Shown here: one piece after another, positions 5,976 to 6,468 of the stretch
Layout of the letters: each line of letters begins with the position of its first letter
Numbering within the stretch: position 1 is the first letter of the stretch
Source: Fidelibacterota bacterium
Lineage (GTDB): Bacteria; Fidelibacterota; UBA8477; JABMPR01
Direction: 5' to 3'
NCBI GenBank assembly: GCA_030596225.1
Contig: JAUVKO010000131.1
Location: 1 to 6,468 of the forward strand
DNA length: 6,468 bases
The notes under the pieces: model-generated
Database searches by the model: none
What the model was told of the DNA's origin: nothing
Seen by the model: only the letters and a program-made list of their open reading frames with translations
Position numbers and translations under genes: made by a program

Positions 5976-6260
5976 GTGCAAGGCTACATGTATATACTAG
6001 AATGTTCAGACGGAAGTTATTACACTGGAAGTACAATTGATCTTGAGTTGAGGTTACAGCACCATCAAGTCGGTGAAGGTGCTAATTATACAAAAACCCG
6101 CCTGCCAGTGAAATTAGTGTATTCCGAAGAGTATGATAGAATTGATGTAGCCTTTGATAGAGAGAAACAGATTCAGCGATGGAACCGCAGGAAGAAAACA
6201 GCCTTAATCAATGGTCAGCAAAAAGATTTACCGGAATTGGCTAAGAAAGTGTTCCTATGA
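5976..6260 (+). CDS. GIY-YIG domain nuclease, small single-domain protein (gene 2)
   Basis: The 94-residue protein is a second copy of the small GIY-YIG class, aligned without gaps to gene 1 (47 of 86 aligned residues identical). Signature strands are YMYIL (4-8) and YYTGST (15-20). Probable active-site residues are Y4 or Y6, Y16, R26, H30, E63 in REKQIQRW (62-69), and N79 in ALIN; DLPEL is at 84-88. The start is GTG with aagggg (5962-5967) eight bases upstream. The next in-frame ATG (5988) would remove part of the first signature strand. The level of divergence means this is not a recent duplication, and both copies appear intact. It sits inside a repeat-rich region, bracketed by the two type B copies. 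The target and role are unknown; acting on the neighbouring structured repeats is a hypothesis. Confidence 0.9.
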   Translation: MQGYMYILECSDGSYYTGSTIDLELRLQHHQVGEGANYTKTRLPVKLVYSEEYDRIDVAFDREKQIQRWNRRKKTALINGQQKDLPELAKKVFL

Positions 6261-6264
6261 GAGG

Positions 6265-6290
6265 ATACTTCGATCACCTTGATTGCTTCG
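6265..6290 (+). repeat. Block shared with the first GIY-YIG cassette
   Basis: It matches 2038-2063 at 22 of 26 bases and starts four bases after the stop of GIY-YIG gene 2. Its cttcgat word is also present in the type B repeats, so it may itself be a decayed piece of the same family. Confidence 0.6.
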
Positions 6291-6291
6291 A

Positions 6292-6339
6292 TCTCTTCGA
6301 TACTATTTTGACTCCTACGTCATCAAAATCACTCAGAGA
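6292..6339 (-). repeat. Type B-like nested hairpin, inverted
   Basis: Read on the minus strand: tctct, gagtg, inner arms attttga/tcaaaat (plus 6323-6329 and 6305-6311), agtatcga, then agaga. Compared with tccct/aggga in the type B copies, the outer pair has changed on both sides together (C-G to T-A). It could also slow transcription after GIY-YIG gene 2, but it lacks a T-run. Confidence 0.65.
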
Positions 6340-6354
6340 CCAGGTCTTAAGCGA

Positions 6355-6468
6355 TCCCTGAGTTTTTCTGAGTGAAGCGAAGAAAAGTATCGAAGGGAGC
6401 GGGAACTGTTCAGAGATCAGAACACAAATGGGCGCTTCGATGCATCTCGCTGATTGCAGGATACCTGC
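6355..6468 (+). repeat. Type B 114-bp repeat, right copy, cut by window end
   Basis: It aligns without gaps to 5688-5801 with ten mismatches. The arms are tccct/aggga (6355-6359, 6394-6398) and ttttct/agaaaa (6364-6369, 6381-6386). It ends in ggatacctgc at the window edge, exactly where the left copy enters its large palindrome, so the repeat probably continues. Confidence 0.85.

Noticed and set aside
5591..6468. CRISPR array
   Set aside because: Repeats differ in length, orientation and spacing, and no regular spacers or cas genes are present.

Overview
The window looks like part of a bacterial chromosome. It holds three ordinary housekeeping genes (wecB, secD, secF) set among unusually repeat-rich intergenic DNA, and two small GIY-YIG nuclease genes lie inside those repeats. 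The separate secD and secF genes, the GARPNFMK-type wecB, the moderate base composition and the abundance of GAGC...GTCGA palindromic repeats suggest an uncultured member of the FCB group or a neighbouring phylum, for example a Marinimicrobia- or Bacteroidota-like lineage. That placement is a weak inference; no marker gene in the window settles it.

Layout. Positions 1-204 are non-coding, with a degenerate repeat and palindrome at 41-120. A complete UDP-GlcNAc 2-epimerase gene (wecB, 205-1341) runs on the minus strand from a TTG start. Next comes a repeat-bounded unit (1490-2016) that carries GIY-YIG gene 1 (1658-1951) between inverted repeat copies. Positions 1952-2645 are almost 700 bases of non-coding DNA: a block shared with the second GIY-YIG cassette, several hairpins, a 9-nt periodic tract and the secD leader. 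secD (2646-4505) and secF (4516-5421) form a tight two-gene operon closed by a strong intrinsic terminator (5445-5471). Positions 5472-5975 are dense in repeats and lead into GIY-YIG gene 2 (5976-6260, GTG start). After it come the same shared block, another hairpin, and a second copy of a 114-bp repeat that runs off the right edge.

How the parts relate. SecD and SecF are the proton-driven accessory subunits of the Sec translocon. WecB supplies UDP-ManNAc for surface polysaccharide. These genes have no functional link to the repeat system, which occupies only the gaps between them.

The most interesting content is the repeat and GIY-YIG association. The repeats follow a simple rule: a short arm, then GAGC (or GAGT), a short middle, then GTCGA (or ATCGA), then the complement of the arm. 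Arms differ between copies but stay complementary (cact/agtg, tccc/ggga, tcct/agga, tccct/aggga, tctct/agaga, atgct/agcat), and hairpins are nested inside one another. The two GIY-YIG proteins are about 55% identical without gaps and keep all expected catalytic residues. They also share a 26-nt downstream block (22/26). I infer a family of repeat-associated GIY-YIG cassettes, perhaps comparable in logic to REP/RAYT systems; this is a hypothesis, not a demonstrated system.
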